Source: UBA9732 sp052170315
GTDB taxonomy: Bacteria > Spirochaetota > Spirochaetia > Sphaerochaetales > Sphaerochaetaceae
DNA length: 37,723 bases
Assembly (NCBI GenBank): GCA_052170315.1
Contig: JBQNAT010000017.1
Location: 1 to 37,723 of the forward strand
Direction of reading: 5' to 3'
This document shows, piece by piece, positions 23,768-32,033 of the stretch (the stretch's first letter is position 1; each line of letters opens with the position of its first letter). The position numbers and the translations under genes were made by a program. A model generated the notes under the pieces. That model was given only the letters and a program-made list of their open reading frames with translations. It searched no databases and was not told where the DNA came from.

Positions 23768-25279
23768 ATGCAGCTGTTATCCACTATTGGAATTTCAAAA
23801 AAATTTGGTGATTTTTGGGCAAATAGAAAAATTTCATTTAAACTTAATGAAAGTGAAATAATATCCATACTTGGTGAAAATGGCGCAGGCAAAACAACTC
23901 TTATGAATATCCTTTATGGTCTCTATAAACCAGATGAAGGATATATTTTGATAAAAGGCAGGAAAACACCTATACGTTGTCCAAAAGATGCTATTGATAT
24001 GGGCATCCTTATGGTTCATCAGCACTTTATGCTTGTAGATTCTCTTACTGTAATAGAAAATATAATACTTGGGAATGAACCAACAAAAAAAATGAACATT
24101 GATTTTCAGTCTGCAAAAAGGAAATTGAAATATATTTCTGAAATGTATGGACTGGGTGTTAATATAAATTCATTAGTAGGAAAACTCTCAGTTGGAGAAA
24201 AACAACTGGTAGAACTTTTAAAGGCCCTTTACAATGAGTGTTCAATACTGATTCTTGATGAACCAACTGCAGTTTTGACCCCTATAGAAGTTGAAAAGTT
24301 TTTCATAGTCATAAGGAAACTTCGAAGCGCAGGAAAAGGTATAATACTGATTTCCCATAAGCTAAAGGAGACAATTGAAGTTGCGGATAGAATTTACATA
24401 ATGAGAGCCGGAGAAATAGTAGCTGAAACAAAAAGCTCAATTTCAACTACAGAAACTCTTGCAGAATTAATGGTTGGACATCCAGTTAATATATGTTTGA
24501 ATAGATTAGAGTTACCAAATACAAAAGAAATACTTAAAATTGATAATATCAATTATTTTGATAGAAGTATTCATGTATTAAAAGATGTTTGTCTCTCTGT
24601 AATGTCCGGGAAAATCCTTGGAATAGCCGGGGTTGACGGAAATGGTCAAACAGAACTTATTGAAACCATTATGGGTCTAAAAAAAGCATTTTCAGGTAAA
24701 GTTTTTTTTATGAACCATGATATAACACAGTATTCAGTAAAACAAAGAATTAAAAATGGAATAGGATATATTCCTGAAGATCGGCAAAAAAAAGGATTAG
24801 TCGGCTCTTTTTCAATCAAGGAAAACTTGATTCTTGGATACCAATGGGATAGCAGATTCTCAAAAAAAATAATAATAAACTGGAATAATGTGGCAAAATA
24901 TGCTGATAAAGTAATAAAAAACTATGATATACGATGTAAAGATATGAAAGAGCCTGCCGTTGCACTTTCTGGAGGAAATCAACAGAAGCTGGTAATTGGA
25001 AGAGTATTAGAGGCAAACCCCAATTTAATAATAGCTGCAAACCCAACGCGAGGAGTTGATATTGGTGCAGTTGAATATATTCATAAACGTTTAATAGAAA
25101 TGAGAAATATAGGGAAAGCTATACTTCTTGTTTCTGCTGACCTTGATGAAATACTTAAACTTAGTGATCATATTGCGGTTATATATGAGGGAAAAATAGT
25201 AGCAAGTTCAGAAAATGGTAAATATACAAAAACAAAATTAGGATTTTTTATGACTGGGGGCGTACAAAATGAAGCTTAA
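23768..25279 (+). CDS. ABC importer ATPase with two nucleotide-binding domains (BMP/nucleoside type)
   Basis: A 503-aa protein with two fused ATPase domains, as in NupA/YufO and sugar ATPases. Domain 1: Walker A GENGAGKTT near residue 35, signature LSVGEKQ near 140, Walker B ILILDEPTAVL near 160, switch His in LISHKL. Domain 2 is degenerate: GVDGNGQTE in place of Walker A, signature LSGGNQQK near 399, and IAANPTRGVD where Walker B should end in Glu; this asymmetry is normal for the family. GCAGGAG precedes the ATG. It overlaps the first permease gene by 11 bp. Confidence 0.93.
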   Translation: MQLLSTIGISKKFGDFWANRKISFKLNESEIISILGENGAGKTTLMNILYGLYKPDEGYILIKGRKTPIRCPKDAIDMGILMVHQHFMLVDSLTVIENIILGNEPTKKMNIDFQSAKRKLKYISEMYGLGVNINSLVGKLSVGEKQLVELLKALYNECSILILDEPTAVLTPIEVEKFFIVIRKLRSAGKGIILISHKLKETIEVADRIYIMRAGEIVAETKSSISTTETLAELMVGHPVNICLNRLELPNTKEILKIDNINYFDRSIHVLKDVCLSVMSGKILGIAGVDGNGQTELIETIMGLKKAFSGKVFFMNHDITQYSVKQRIKNGIGYIPEDRQKKGLVGSFSIKENLILGYQWDSRFSKKIIINWNNVAKYADKVIKNYDIRCKDMKEPAVALSGGNQQKLVIGRVLEANPNLIIAANPTRGVDIGAVEYIHKRLIEMRNIGKAILLVSADLDEILKLSDHIAVIYEGKIVASSENGKYTKTKLGFFMTGGVQNEA

Positions 25280-26327
25280 AGCAGCATATCTGTTTAAAAA
25301 AAGCAAAGCATTCGGTTTTACACTTCTGGCCTTGTTTTCTTCATTTGTACTATGCGCATTTTTCCTTATATTACTAGGTTACAATCCTATTTCAATTTAC
25401 AAAATCGTACTAGATGGTTCAATTGGCAGTAATTATGGTCTGATGAAATCTCTTGCAAAAGCCACACCTCTCATTTTTACAGGATTAGCAGTCTTTTTTG
25501 CTGACCAAGCAGGTCTGTTTAACATAGGAGCAGAAGGACAGCTACTTATAGGAGGAGTTTCATGTGGGATTTTCGGTTATTTTTTTAGCACTTTAAATAT
25601 GAACCCCACTTTATCAATTCTACTATGTTTACTCTTAAGCTTCTTTTTGGGTTCCATATGGGGATTGATTCCAGGATGGCTAAAAGCATATTGGGAAACA
25701 AATGAATTTATTGTTTTAATGATGATGAATTATGTAGCAACATTTCTTTGCGAATACTTGGTCACCTACCCCTTTAGAGGACCAGGAGTCACTGCAAAAA
25801 CAAATGAGATACCAAATGAATATCTTTTACCACGGGTAGTTGCTGATTCTCAGCTTAATTATGGATTGTTAATTGGGATTATTGCAATAATCCTTGTACT
25901 TCTATTTTTTAAATTTACAAATTCTGGTTTTGAAATAAAAGCAATGGGAAAGAATATAGATGCAGCGTGTTCGGCAGGTATTAACATAAAAAGCAAAACA
26001 ATTTTTGTATTTGCTGTTTCTGGAGGTATCGCTGCATTGGCTGGAGCTACGGAAGTTCTTGGAGTTCATGGATTCTTCATTAATGACCTTTCTCCGGGCT
26101 ATGGTTTTGACGGAATTGCGGTCTCCGTTTTATCACAGGGGAATCCACTTGGAGTTCTTTTTTCGTCATTACTTTTTGGTGCACTGAGAGCGGGAGGATC
26201 AAGGCTTGATTTAAAATCAACAATACCATCAGAGTTCATAATCATACTTCAAGCAATAGTAATTATATTTATAGCAACACCTAAAATTATGAGAATATTT
26301 AATAAAAGAAGGAGAAAAAATGTTTAA
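25269..26327 (+). CDS. ABC importer permease 1 (BMP/nucleoside type)
   Basis: A 352-aa membrane protein of the BPD_transp_2 family (YufP/NupB-like). The first membrane segment is followed by about eight more; the family signature NIGAEGQLLIG lies near residue 88, and a second conserved block KAMGKNIDAACSAGINIK near 228 is the coupling-helix region that touches the ATPase. It overlaps both the ATPase gene (11 bp) and the second permease gene (8 bp), so translation is coupled. Together with the next protein it forms the membrane channel of the importer. Confidence 0.92.
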   Translation: MKLKAAYLFKKSKAFGFTLLALFSSFVLCAFFLILLGYNPISIYKIVLDGSIGSNYGLMKSLAKATPLIFTGLAVFFADQAGLFNIGAEGQLLIGGVSCGIFGYFFSTLNMNPTLSILLCLLLSFFLGSIWGLIPGWLKAYWETNEFIVLMMMNYVATFLCEYLVTYPFRGPGVTAKTNEIPNEYLLPRVVADSQLNYGLLIGIIAIILVLLFFKFTNSGFEIKAMGKNIDAACSAGINIKSKTIFVFAVSGGIAALAGATEVLGVHGFFINDLSPGYGFDGIAVSVLSQGNPLGVLFSSLLFGALRAGGSRLDLKSTIPSEFIIILQAIVIIFIATPKIMRIFNKRRRKNV

Positions 26328-27243
26328 TGCAATTATTAATCTCCTAGGAAGTACAGTAAGAATCTCGCTTCCAATCATACTTTGTGCTCTTGGTTCAATG
26401 TTCTGTGAACGGGCAGGCATTCTCAATATAGGAATGGAAGGAATAATGCTTTTGGGCGCTTTTTTTGGTGCATATGGAAGTTATCTAACTTCAAACGCTT
26501 ATGCAGGTTTACTATTTGCCATATCAATTGGTGCAGTCATAGGTATAATGCATGGTTTTCTAACTGTCAAACTTCATACGAACCATATAATAAATGGAGT
26601 TGCCATAAACCTACTTGGTAATGGACTTTCTCTGCTTCTTCTAGTAATAATTTGGGGAAATAAAGGTAAAACAACAGAAGTCGCAGGATTCAAAACGTTA
26701 AATTCAGTGCTAGGTAAAAAAATACCAATAATTACAGATATTTTTGGCAACTGCACAATATTATTTCTATTAATGATAGCATTAGTAATTATTTCCTATT
26801 GGTATATTTACAAAACTCCTTATGGTCTTAGACTCAGAGTAATAGGAGATATGCCCGCAGTTGCAGATACGATGGGAATCAATGTTGAACGTGCTCAAAT
26901 TATCTATGTAGTTATCGGTTCAATTATTGCAAGTATTGCAGGGGCCTCGCTTTCTATCGGCAGTATTCATTACTTTAGCAAATCGATGGTTTCTGGCAGA
27001 GGCTTTATGGCCATAGCTGCAATGGTATTTGGAATGTGGCATCCCGTCTATATAATGCTTAGTGGACTATTCTTTGGATTAATCCAAGCAATCCAGATGA
27101 AGCTCCAATTTTTTAAATTCCCTGTTCAGTTTATTGAGATGATTCCGTATGTTGCAACAATATTAATGTTGGTAATAACTTCAAAATCAGGGAAAGGACC
27201 TCATAACGCAGGAAAGCCATTTAAAAGAGGAATAAGAGAATAG
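26320..27243 (+). CDS. ABC importer permease 2 (BMP/nucleoside type)
   Basis: A 307-aa membrane protein of the same family (YufQ/NupC-like in ABC sense). It has the signature NIGMEGIMLLGAF near residue 36 and the coupling block LRVIGDMPAVADTMGINV near 172, with about eight membrane segments. It overlaps the upstream permease by 8 bp. It is the last gene of the operon; only a weak AATGC/GCATT stem follows, so I cannot name a terminator with confidence. AT-rich like the rest of the operon. Confidence 0.92.
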   Translation: MFNAIINLLGSTVRISLPIILCALGSMFCERAGILNIGMEGIMLLGAFFGAYGSYLTSNAYAGLLFAISIGAVIGIMHGFLTVKLHTNHIINGVAINLLGNGLSLLLLVIIWGNKGKTTEVAGFKTLNSVLGKKIPIITDIFGNCTILFLLMIALVIISYWYIYKTPYGLRLRVIGDMPAVADTMGINVERAQIIYVVIGSIIASIAGASLSIGSIHYFSKSMVSGRGFMAIAAMVFGMWHPVYIMLSGLFFGLIQAIQMKLQFFKFPVQFIEMIPYVATILMLVITSKSGKGPHNAGKPFKRGIRE

Positions 27244-27329
27244 TTGAATAATCTACCCTAATGCACTATGGCATTTCTATTATAATTTCAAAAAAATATA
27301 ACCTTAAAATTGGATTATAGTCAAATAAA

Positions 27330-27795
27330 TAGACACAAAATTGAACAAAAGTATTTTGGAGAAGTGTTGTTTTATTCTCCCGGGATTTGTTTTCCCTCTC
27401 ATTAGAAATCATAAATTCTAGCGTACCATGCAGTCTTTTGGAGTTATAGAATCCTTTATTTTTGAAATATAGATAATTGCAGTTTTTTTAAGTTGTGATA
27501 AACTCTTCAGGTACATTATTCCTTTTAAGACATTTAAAAGCTATCACGGCAGGCATTATCAAAAGGATAGCCTTTTTAGAAAAAGACTAAAAACTCCTAA
27601 TAAATCTAAAGGCTGTTTTAACAAGTTCAACATCAGGCTTTGAGGAAATATGCCAAGATATGATTTTTCTTGAAAACAAATCCATTACGATACATAAATA
27701 ATACCATTAACCTTGATATATGTAAAATCTTCGTCATAGGTTTTTGTGCCATAGTAAAAGGCCTTCTTTGCGATGGAAAATGCAGCATAATGTAT
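27330..27795 (-). pseudogene. Decayed IS3-family transposase (OrfB)
   Basis: Read on the minus strand, pieces of an IS3-type DDE transposase appear in the right order but in different frames: YDEDFTYIKVNG (27738 down), then after a frameshift MDLFSRKIISWHISSK and PDVELVKTAFRF (27685-27590), then KGYPFDNACRDSF (about 27570-27530), then GFYNSKRLHGTLEF near the C-terminus (27460-27410). The middle part carrying the second Asp (usually HSDRGSQY) is deleted, and the DNAC.ESF glutamate is changed to Asp. There are several stops and frameshifts, so it is inactive. No terminal inverted repeats were identified. The remainder of the 574-bp gap holds nothing else I can name. Confidence 0.85.
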
Positions 27796-27817
27796 AATAA
27801 GTATAATGCAATCTCCT

Positions 27818-28777
27818 TTATTTCATCTGCCTTTCCCAGAACGCCACCGCATGCTCTATCCAGCCTTCAGCTACCGTCCCCGTACCAAGCCCGAAACCGT
27901 GGGATAAGCCCCGGAACACCTCAATCTCGGCGTCCGTTCCATTTGCCTTGATAGCATTGATACGGCTTTGCATCGTGCGGTAGCTTGCAATGCTATCGCC
28001 GGTTCCCACGCAGTTGTAGGTTGGCGGCTCCGTACCCGTCACCTCGGAAAGCCCCGTGTACTGCATAATGACAGCTGCCGGTCTTGGATAAGCTTTCTCA
28101 CCGAAGCGTTCTGCTCCATAGGAGCCAAGCCATGCCGCCATTCTTGCTCCGGCAGAACCTCCCCACAGAGAGTAATCCTTGCTATCCACATTAAGCTCAT
28201 CGGCGTGTTCATGGATGAAAGCAATAGCCCTGGCCAGATCTTCGCAGGCTGTCCGCGCTCCGGGTCTGTATATCAAAGCGAAAGCGTTATAGCCCTTCTT
28301 TGACAGTTCCAGCGCATGCGGGAAGCTGTCATGCATCGCGCCTACATAAGCAAATCCTCCGCCGGCATTACAGATGGCAAATTTCTCACCTACATTTCCT
28401 TTGAAGAAGAACAGCCCCGTATTTTCTTTCTCCGAATCAGCCGTCTTATCCTCATCCGTATAAATGTCATAAAATATCGTATCGCCTGCGGCGGCATGGG
28501 ATTTCATATAATTTACAATCTCCACCGTCTTATCCGGCCGGATATTGCTGTACCAGGTAAGAGACAGATTTCCCAGCGTGTTGCCCCCGTAATACCCCGT
28601 GTCCGCAGGGAATATGAGTCTCCCGTAATCACCGAAAACAGGGTCGTTTATCACTTCGGAAATCAATGTAGCTGATGTATACGGCTCTATCGCAGAAACG
28701 CTTTGTCCTGCGCCATTTTCTGTCTTATTCTCTTTTTTCCCAAAGAAAAATCTCATTCCGTTATATGTATATTCCAT
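27818..28777 (-). CDS. Alpha/beta hydrolase (esterase), second half of a split bimodular enzyme
   Basis: A 319-aa alpha/beta hydrolase, acetyl-esterase-like: oxyanion loop NAGGGFAYVG near residue 135, nucleophile Ser in WGGSAGARM near 202, Asp in CVGTGDSIA and His in GLSHGFGLG near 290. The first 20 residues (MEYTYNGMRFFFGKK) are not the start of a hydrolase domain. They complete the C-terminus of the esterase encoded just upstream, from which they are separated only by an in-frame TAG and two Ala codons. The ribosome site before ATG 28777 is weak. The ancestral product was thus probably one secreted lipoprotein of about 640 residues with two esterase domains. Confidence 0.85.
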   Translation of the reverse strand: MEYTYNGMRFFFGKKENKTENGAGQSVSAIEPYTSATLISEVINDPVFGDYGRLIFPADTGYYGGNTLGNLSLTWYSNIRPDKTVEIVNYMKSHAAAGDTIFYDIYTDEDKTADSEKENTGLFFFKGNVGEKFAICNAGGGFAYVGAMHDSFPHALELSKKGYNAFALIYRPGARTACEDLARAIAFIHEHADELNVDSKDYSLWGGSAGARMAAWLGSYGAERFGEKAYPRPAAVIMQYTGLSEVTGTEPPTYNCVGTGDSIASYRTMQSRINAIKANGTDAEIEVFRGLSHGFGLGTGTVAEGWIEHAVAFWERQMK

Positions 28778-28783
28778 AGCCGC

Positions 28784-29749
28784 CTACCCGTCGTGGGAAT
28801 ATCCCGCCTTCACTCTGTAGGCAAAATTCCCATTCTCCTTTGCGTCAATGTCTGAAAAGTATTTTGATGAAGCCGCTTTCTTCGCTCTAGCTTCATCATA
28901 GCTGTAGGCAAAATCATCGGTTCCGGTCATGATAAATACGAAATAATCGGATGAATTATAACCTTCGGCGCCTTTCCAGATTTCTTCATCATCAAGGGAT
29001 GTTCCGCAGCTCATCGGCAGATAAAATCTGAAATAATCCATGCAGTATTCAAAGGTTCTCCATGTCGCAACGGAGCCCATTGAAAAACCGCCAAACCCTC
29101 TGTGAGTCCTTGCGGCGACAAGAGCATCAGCGTTTGTCCCCTCTGCGTAAGTGCTGTATTTACCTTCCACGGCCGGAATCAGGTCATTTACAAGTTCATT
29201 ATGATAGTTTCCGGTAAGCTGCATGGCCAACGAAAAGCTGCCGGAATCCTGACCGTTCTCATTGGTGTTGTTATAGGTCGGACATACCACGATAAGCGGA
29301 TTAATCTCCCTGTTCTGTATGGCATTATCCAATACGTTCTTAAAGCTGCTCTCATTCCCGGGTGTCCCAAGCGTTGTTGTTTCATTGCTCCATCCGCCGT
29401 GCATCAGATAGAAAACATCATACCGCTTGCTTTCCGAATAGCCGTATGGCAGATATACGATTGCCCTTTTTGTAAGCGCCATAGTTCTTTCTTCATATGA
29501 GAAAGACTCGTAGGTATCATAGAAAAGCTCCTTAAGCGTTCCCTGTTCGTCCGCGGCCCGGAAATATTCTGACGGTATTTCCCGTATCTCATCAAAGGAA
29601 ATATTCTGCAAGCTCCCGTTCACTTCTGTCTGTACGGCAACCGCATTCCCCGGTGCTTCCGTATTGGCTCCCGCTTCGCTTATCCGTGAGGTACAGCCGG
29701 TAAGAAATGCCAAAACAATCATAATCCCAAATGTCAATATTCTTTTCAC
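28784..29749 (-). CDS. Esterase D/feruloyl-esterase-like lipoprotein, first half of a split enzyme
   Basis: A 321-aa secreted lipoprotein: signal peptide with lipobox FLTGC (Cys about residue 19), a variable linker, then a putative esterase (esterase D/Fes type) domain with YLMHGGWSN near 115, nucleophile Ser in GGFSMGS near 220, Asp in TGTDDF near 265 and His in AGYSHDG at the very end. It stops at TAG 28784-28786 directly after the catalytic His, whereas the same frame continues with AAMEYTYNGMRFFFG, a normal ending for this family. The domain may still be active. Starts with GTG 29749, ribosome site weak. Related carbohydrate esterases remove acetyl or feruloyl groups from plant polysaccharides; that role here is inference. 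Confidence 0.85.
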   Translation of the reverse strand: MKRILTFGIMIVLAFLTGCTSRISEAGANTEAPGNAVAVQTEVNGSLQNISFDEIREIPSEYFRAADEQGTLKELFYDTYESFSYEERTMALTKRAIVYLPYGYSESKRYDVFYLMHGGWSNETTTLGTPGNESSFKNVLDNAIQNREINPLIVVCPTYNNTNENGQDSGSFSLAMQLTGNYHNELVNDLIPAVEGKYSTYAEGTNADALVAARTHRGFGGFSMGSVATWRTFEYCMDYFRFYLPMSCGTSLDDEEIWKGAEGYNSSDYFVFIMTGTDDFAYSYDEARAKKAASSKYFSDIDAKENGNFAYRVKAGYSHDG

Positions 29750-29802
29750 TTGTTACCAGTACCTCATCATTGTTTGCCGGAAGCCGGCTCATAATTTCTT
29801 CA

Positions 29803-30453
29803 TCACAGGCGAATACCTGCCAGCCATTTATTTATATCTTTTCGCGCCGAATCCTTTCCCGCGTTAACACCCCTGATTGCGATACCGTCAAGTACTGTGG
29901 CATTCGGCTCTCTGTCCCGAATCATATCGTAGGTTCCGCCATCCCGGCTTCCTTCATGAGTGTTGAACGGAATAATTGTTACGCCCGAAAAGTCATAGGT
30001 ATCAAAAAATGTCTCCAAAACCATTGGCATCCTGTACCACCACATAGGATAACCCAGAAATACCGTCTTATAGCTTGTCGGATCTACATCCAGGGGCCGA
30101 ATCGCCGGATGTTCTTCATTATCCGCTTCCTTTTTCGCCGCAGCTGCGACATCATCATATGAAAGAGGATAATCCTCAGAAGGTATAATCCTTACGATAT
30201 TCGCCCCAACGGATTCCCGTATGATATTTGCCATCCACTCCACTGTGGATGCCCCGTCAATCATCGTGGTTGCTGATGATACGGCATCCACATCGTTCAA
30301 GTTCGCCGCACTGAAGTAGACTATAAGAATATCATTCTCTTTATCCGCCGTCCGGGTATCCATATTCTCCTTTGTGCTCGTATTGCCGCATCCTGCTATG
30401 GAAAGCGCAAGCGTCAAAGCAGCACAAATTATAACCAGTTTCTTTATCTGCAT
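29803..30453 (-). CDS. Flavodoxin-family lipoprotein
   Basis: A 216-aa protein with a lipoprotein signal peptide (lipobox SIAGC, Cys about residue 22) followed by a flavodoxin-like domain: ILIVYFSAANLNDVD (FMN phosphate loop, altered from the usual SxTGNT), GYPMWWYRMPM near 134 and a C-terminal GIAIRG. Anchored outside the membrane, it may carry FMN and act as an electron carrier or reductase. GGAGG lies 10 nt before ATG 30453. Third gene of the LysR-divergent operon, with a cytosolic flavodoxin and an aldo/keto reductase upstream. Confidence 0.85.
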   Translation of the reverse strand: MQIKKLVIICAALTLALSIAGCGNTSTKENMDTRTADKENDILIVYFSAANLNDVDAVSSATTMIDGASTVEWMANIIRESVGANIVRIIPSEDYPLSYDDVAAAAKKEADNEEHPAIRPLDVDPTSYKTVFLGYPMWWYRMPMVLETFFDTYDFSGVTIIPFNTHEGSRDGGTYDMIRDREPNATVLDGIAIRGVNAGKDSARKDINKWLAGIRL

Positions 30454-30506
30454 TCCAAAAGAGCCTCCAATAACTCTTTTCTATGTAAATGAAACATGTT
30501 CCCTCT

Positions 30507-31364
30507 TTAATACAGTTTCATCAACATCTTTACAAAACCCGGATCATCGTGGTTGACGATTTCGCTGTGTCCCAAATCCTTTGCCGCCACTTTTTTCATT
30601 TCCTCTTCGGTAAGCTTGAAATCCCAGATGTCTATGTTCTGTTTCATACGTTCCACACGAACGGACTTCGGGATAATGGATACGCCCCTCTGCGTATTCC
30701 AGCGAAGTGCCACCTGCGCGGCGCTCTTACCGTACTTCTTGCCAATCGCTGTAAGTTCCGAATCGGTAAAGATGCTATGTTTTCCTTCCGCCAACGGTCC
30801 CCACGCCTGCGGTACAACACCATAAGACTTCATGTTTTCAAGCGCCGCTGCCTGCGCAAAAAACGGATGAAGCTCTACCTGGTTCACTGCCGGGAGAACC
30901 TCGACCGTTTCACAGAAATTGGTAAGAATGGCCGGATAGAAATTGGAAACACCGATTGCTTTTGAAAGACCTTCCTTATACGCCTTCGTTATGCCTCTGT
31001 AGGCTGCGAAATAATCCTTCATAGGCTGATGGAGAAGGATGAGATTCACGTAGTCCGTATCAAGCTTTTCAAGAGAAGTCTTTACAGCCTGATAAGCGGT
31101 GTTTTCATTTATCATATTGTTGACCCACACCTTAGTTGTAATGAAAAGGTCCTCTCTTGTGGTCAGTCCGTCAGCAATCGCTCTTGCAACCCCCTTGCCA
31201 ACAGCTTCTTCATTCATATAAGCAGCCGCGGTATCCAGCAGACGATACCCCGTCTTTATCGCGTCATAAATTACCTGTTCGCACTGCGCGGCATCCGGTA
31301 TCTGAAATACTCCGAATCCCTCAAGCGGCATTTTTGCTCCTGTGTTAAGTGTTACATATTCCAT
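30507..31364 (-). CDS. Aldo/keto reductase
   Basis: A 285-aa NADPH-dependent aldo/keto reductase of the AKR5-like group. The catalytic tetrad is visible: Asp and Tyr in LLDTAAAYMNE near 44-49, Lys in FITTKVWV near 77 and His in LILLHQPM near 110. The C-terminal NADPH site is IPKSVRVERMKQN near 235. Such enzymes reduce small aldehydes and ketones such as methylglyoxal; the natural substrate here is not known. AAGGAG precedes ATG 31364. It lies 25 bp after the flavodoxin gene in the same operon. Confidence 0.92.
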   Translation of the reverse strand: MEYVTLNTGAKMPLEGFGVFQIPDAAQCEQVIYDAIKTGYRLLDTAAAYMNEEAVGKGVARAIADGLTTREDLFITTKVWVNNMINENTAYQAVKTSLEKLDTDYVNLILLHQPMKDYFAAYRGITKAYKEGLSKAIGVSNFYPAILTNFCETVEVLPAVNQVELHPFFAQAAALENMKSYGVVPQAWGPLAEGKHSIFTDSELTAIGKKYGKSAAQVALRWNTQRGVSIIPKSVRVERMKQNIDIWDFKLTEEEMKKVAAKDLGHSEIVNHDDPGFVKMLMKLY

Positions 31365-31389
31365 GATAAAATTCTCCTTGTTTTACTAA

Positions 31390-31866
31390 TCAATTATTGA
31401 ATCCGTTTTCTGAAAGCCATTCGTCCAGCTTTCCGATTTGCTTATTGAATAATCCGGGCAGGACATCCGCATTCCTTGCGCTATTTTTCGCGTCTGCGAT
31501 GGATGTTGTAAAATAGAATGGGTCATCGGTATAGGAGTTGGCAAAAATGTATACTTTTTTTCTCTTCCAGTTCGGATAGGATTCAAGGAACGTCCACACC
31601 GGCATTGGTGAGGTGTACCACCAGATTGGGAAAGCCAGGATAATCTTGTCGTAGCGGTTAATGCCTGGAAGGGGTTTTTTTATCTCCGGTCTGATTTTCT
31701 TGTCAAATTTTTCCTTCGCCTCTATATAGGCGCAGGTATTGTAATCTTCGCTGTAAGGAATTTGCCGTTCCAGCCGGAACAATTCCCCGCCGGCCTTCTT
31801 TGCAATGGTCTTTGCTATTTTCTCCGTATTTCCGCTCCAAGAAAAGTATACAATCAGCGTATTCAT
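31390..31866 (-). CDS. Flavodoxin
   Basis: A 158-aa cytosolic flavodoxin: FMN phosphate loop SWSGNTEKIAKTI at the N-terminus and the aromatic loop AFPIWWYTSPMPVW near 80. It is expected to transfer electrons, possibly to other redox enzymes of this operon. I choose ATG 31866 because GGAGG lies 5 nt upstream; ATGs at 31869 and 31878 overlap that site. First gene of the operon, divergent from LysR. Confidence 0.9.
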   Translation of the reverse strand: MNTLIVYFSWSGNTEKIAKTIAKKAGGELFRLERQIPYSEDYNTCAYIEAKEKFDKKIRPEIKKPLPGINRYDKIILAFPIWWYTSPMPVWTFLESYPNWKRKKVYIFANSYTDDPFYFTTSIADAKNSARNADVLPGLFNKQIGKLDEWLSENGFNN

Positions 31867-31950
31867 CATTTCCTCCATCGTCTTTTTGGATATCTGCTTA
31901 TTACAGCTTTATTATAATTAACATCAGGGAATAAGTAAAATCAAACTTTC

Positions 31951-31977
31951 GTATATAAATATACTTGCTACGTATAT
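31951..31977. promoter_or_regulatory. Probable LysR-type binding site
   Basis: GTATAT-AA-ATATAC (31951-31964) is a dyad, and a further GTATAT half-site lies at 31972-31977. It sits in the 167-bp gap between the divergent flavodoxin operon and the LysR gene, where LysR proteins normally bind. Confidence 0.5.
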
Positions 31978-32033
31978 TTTTCTAATGTATAACCTATAAA
32001 TAGAGAAAAACATTTACGAATGGGAGATTTTCA

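Noticed and set aside
27244..27330. Terminator after the second permease
   Set aside because: Only a 5-bp stem (AATGC/GCATT) without a continuous T run; too weak to call.
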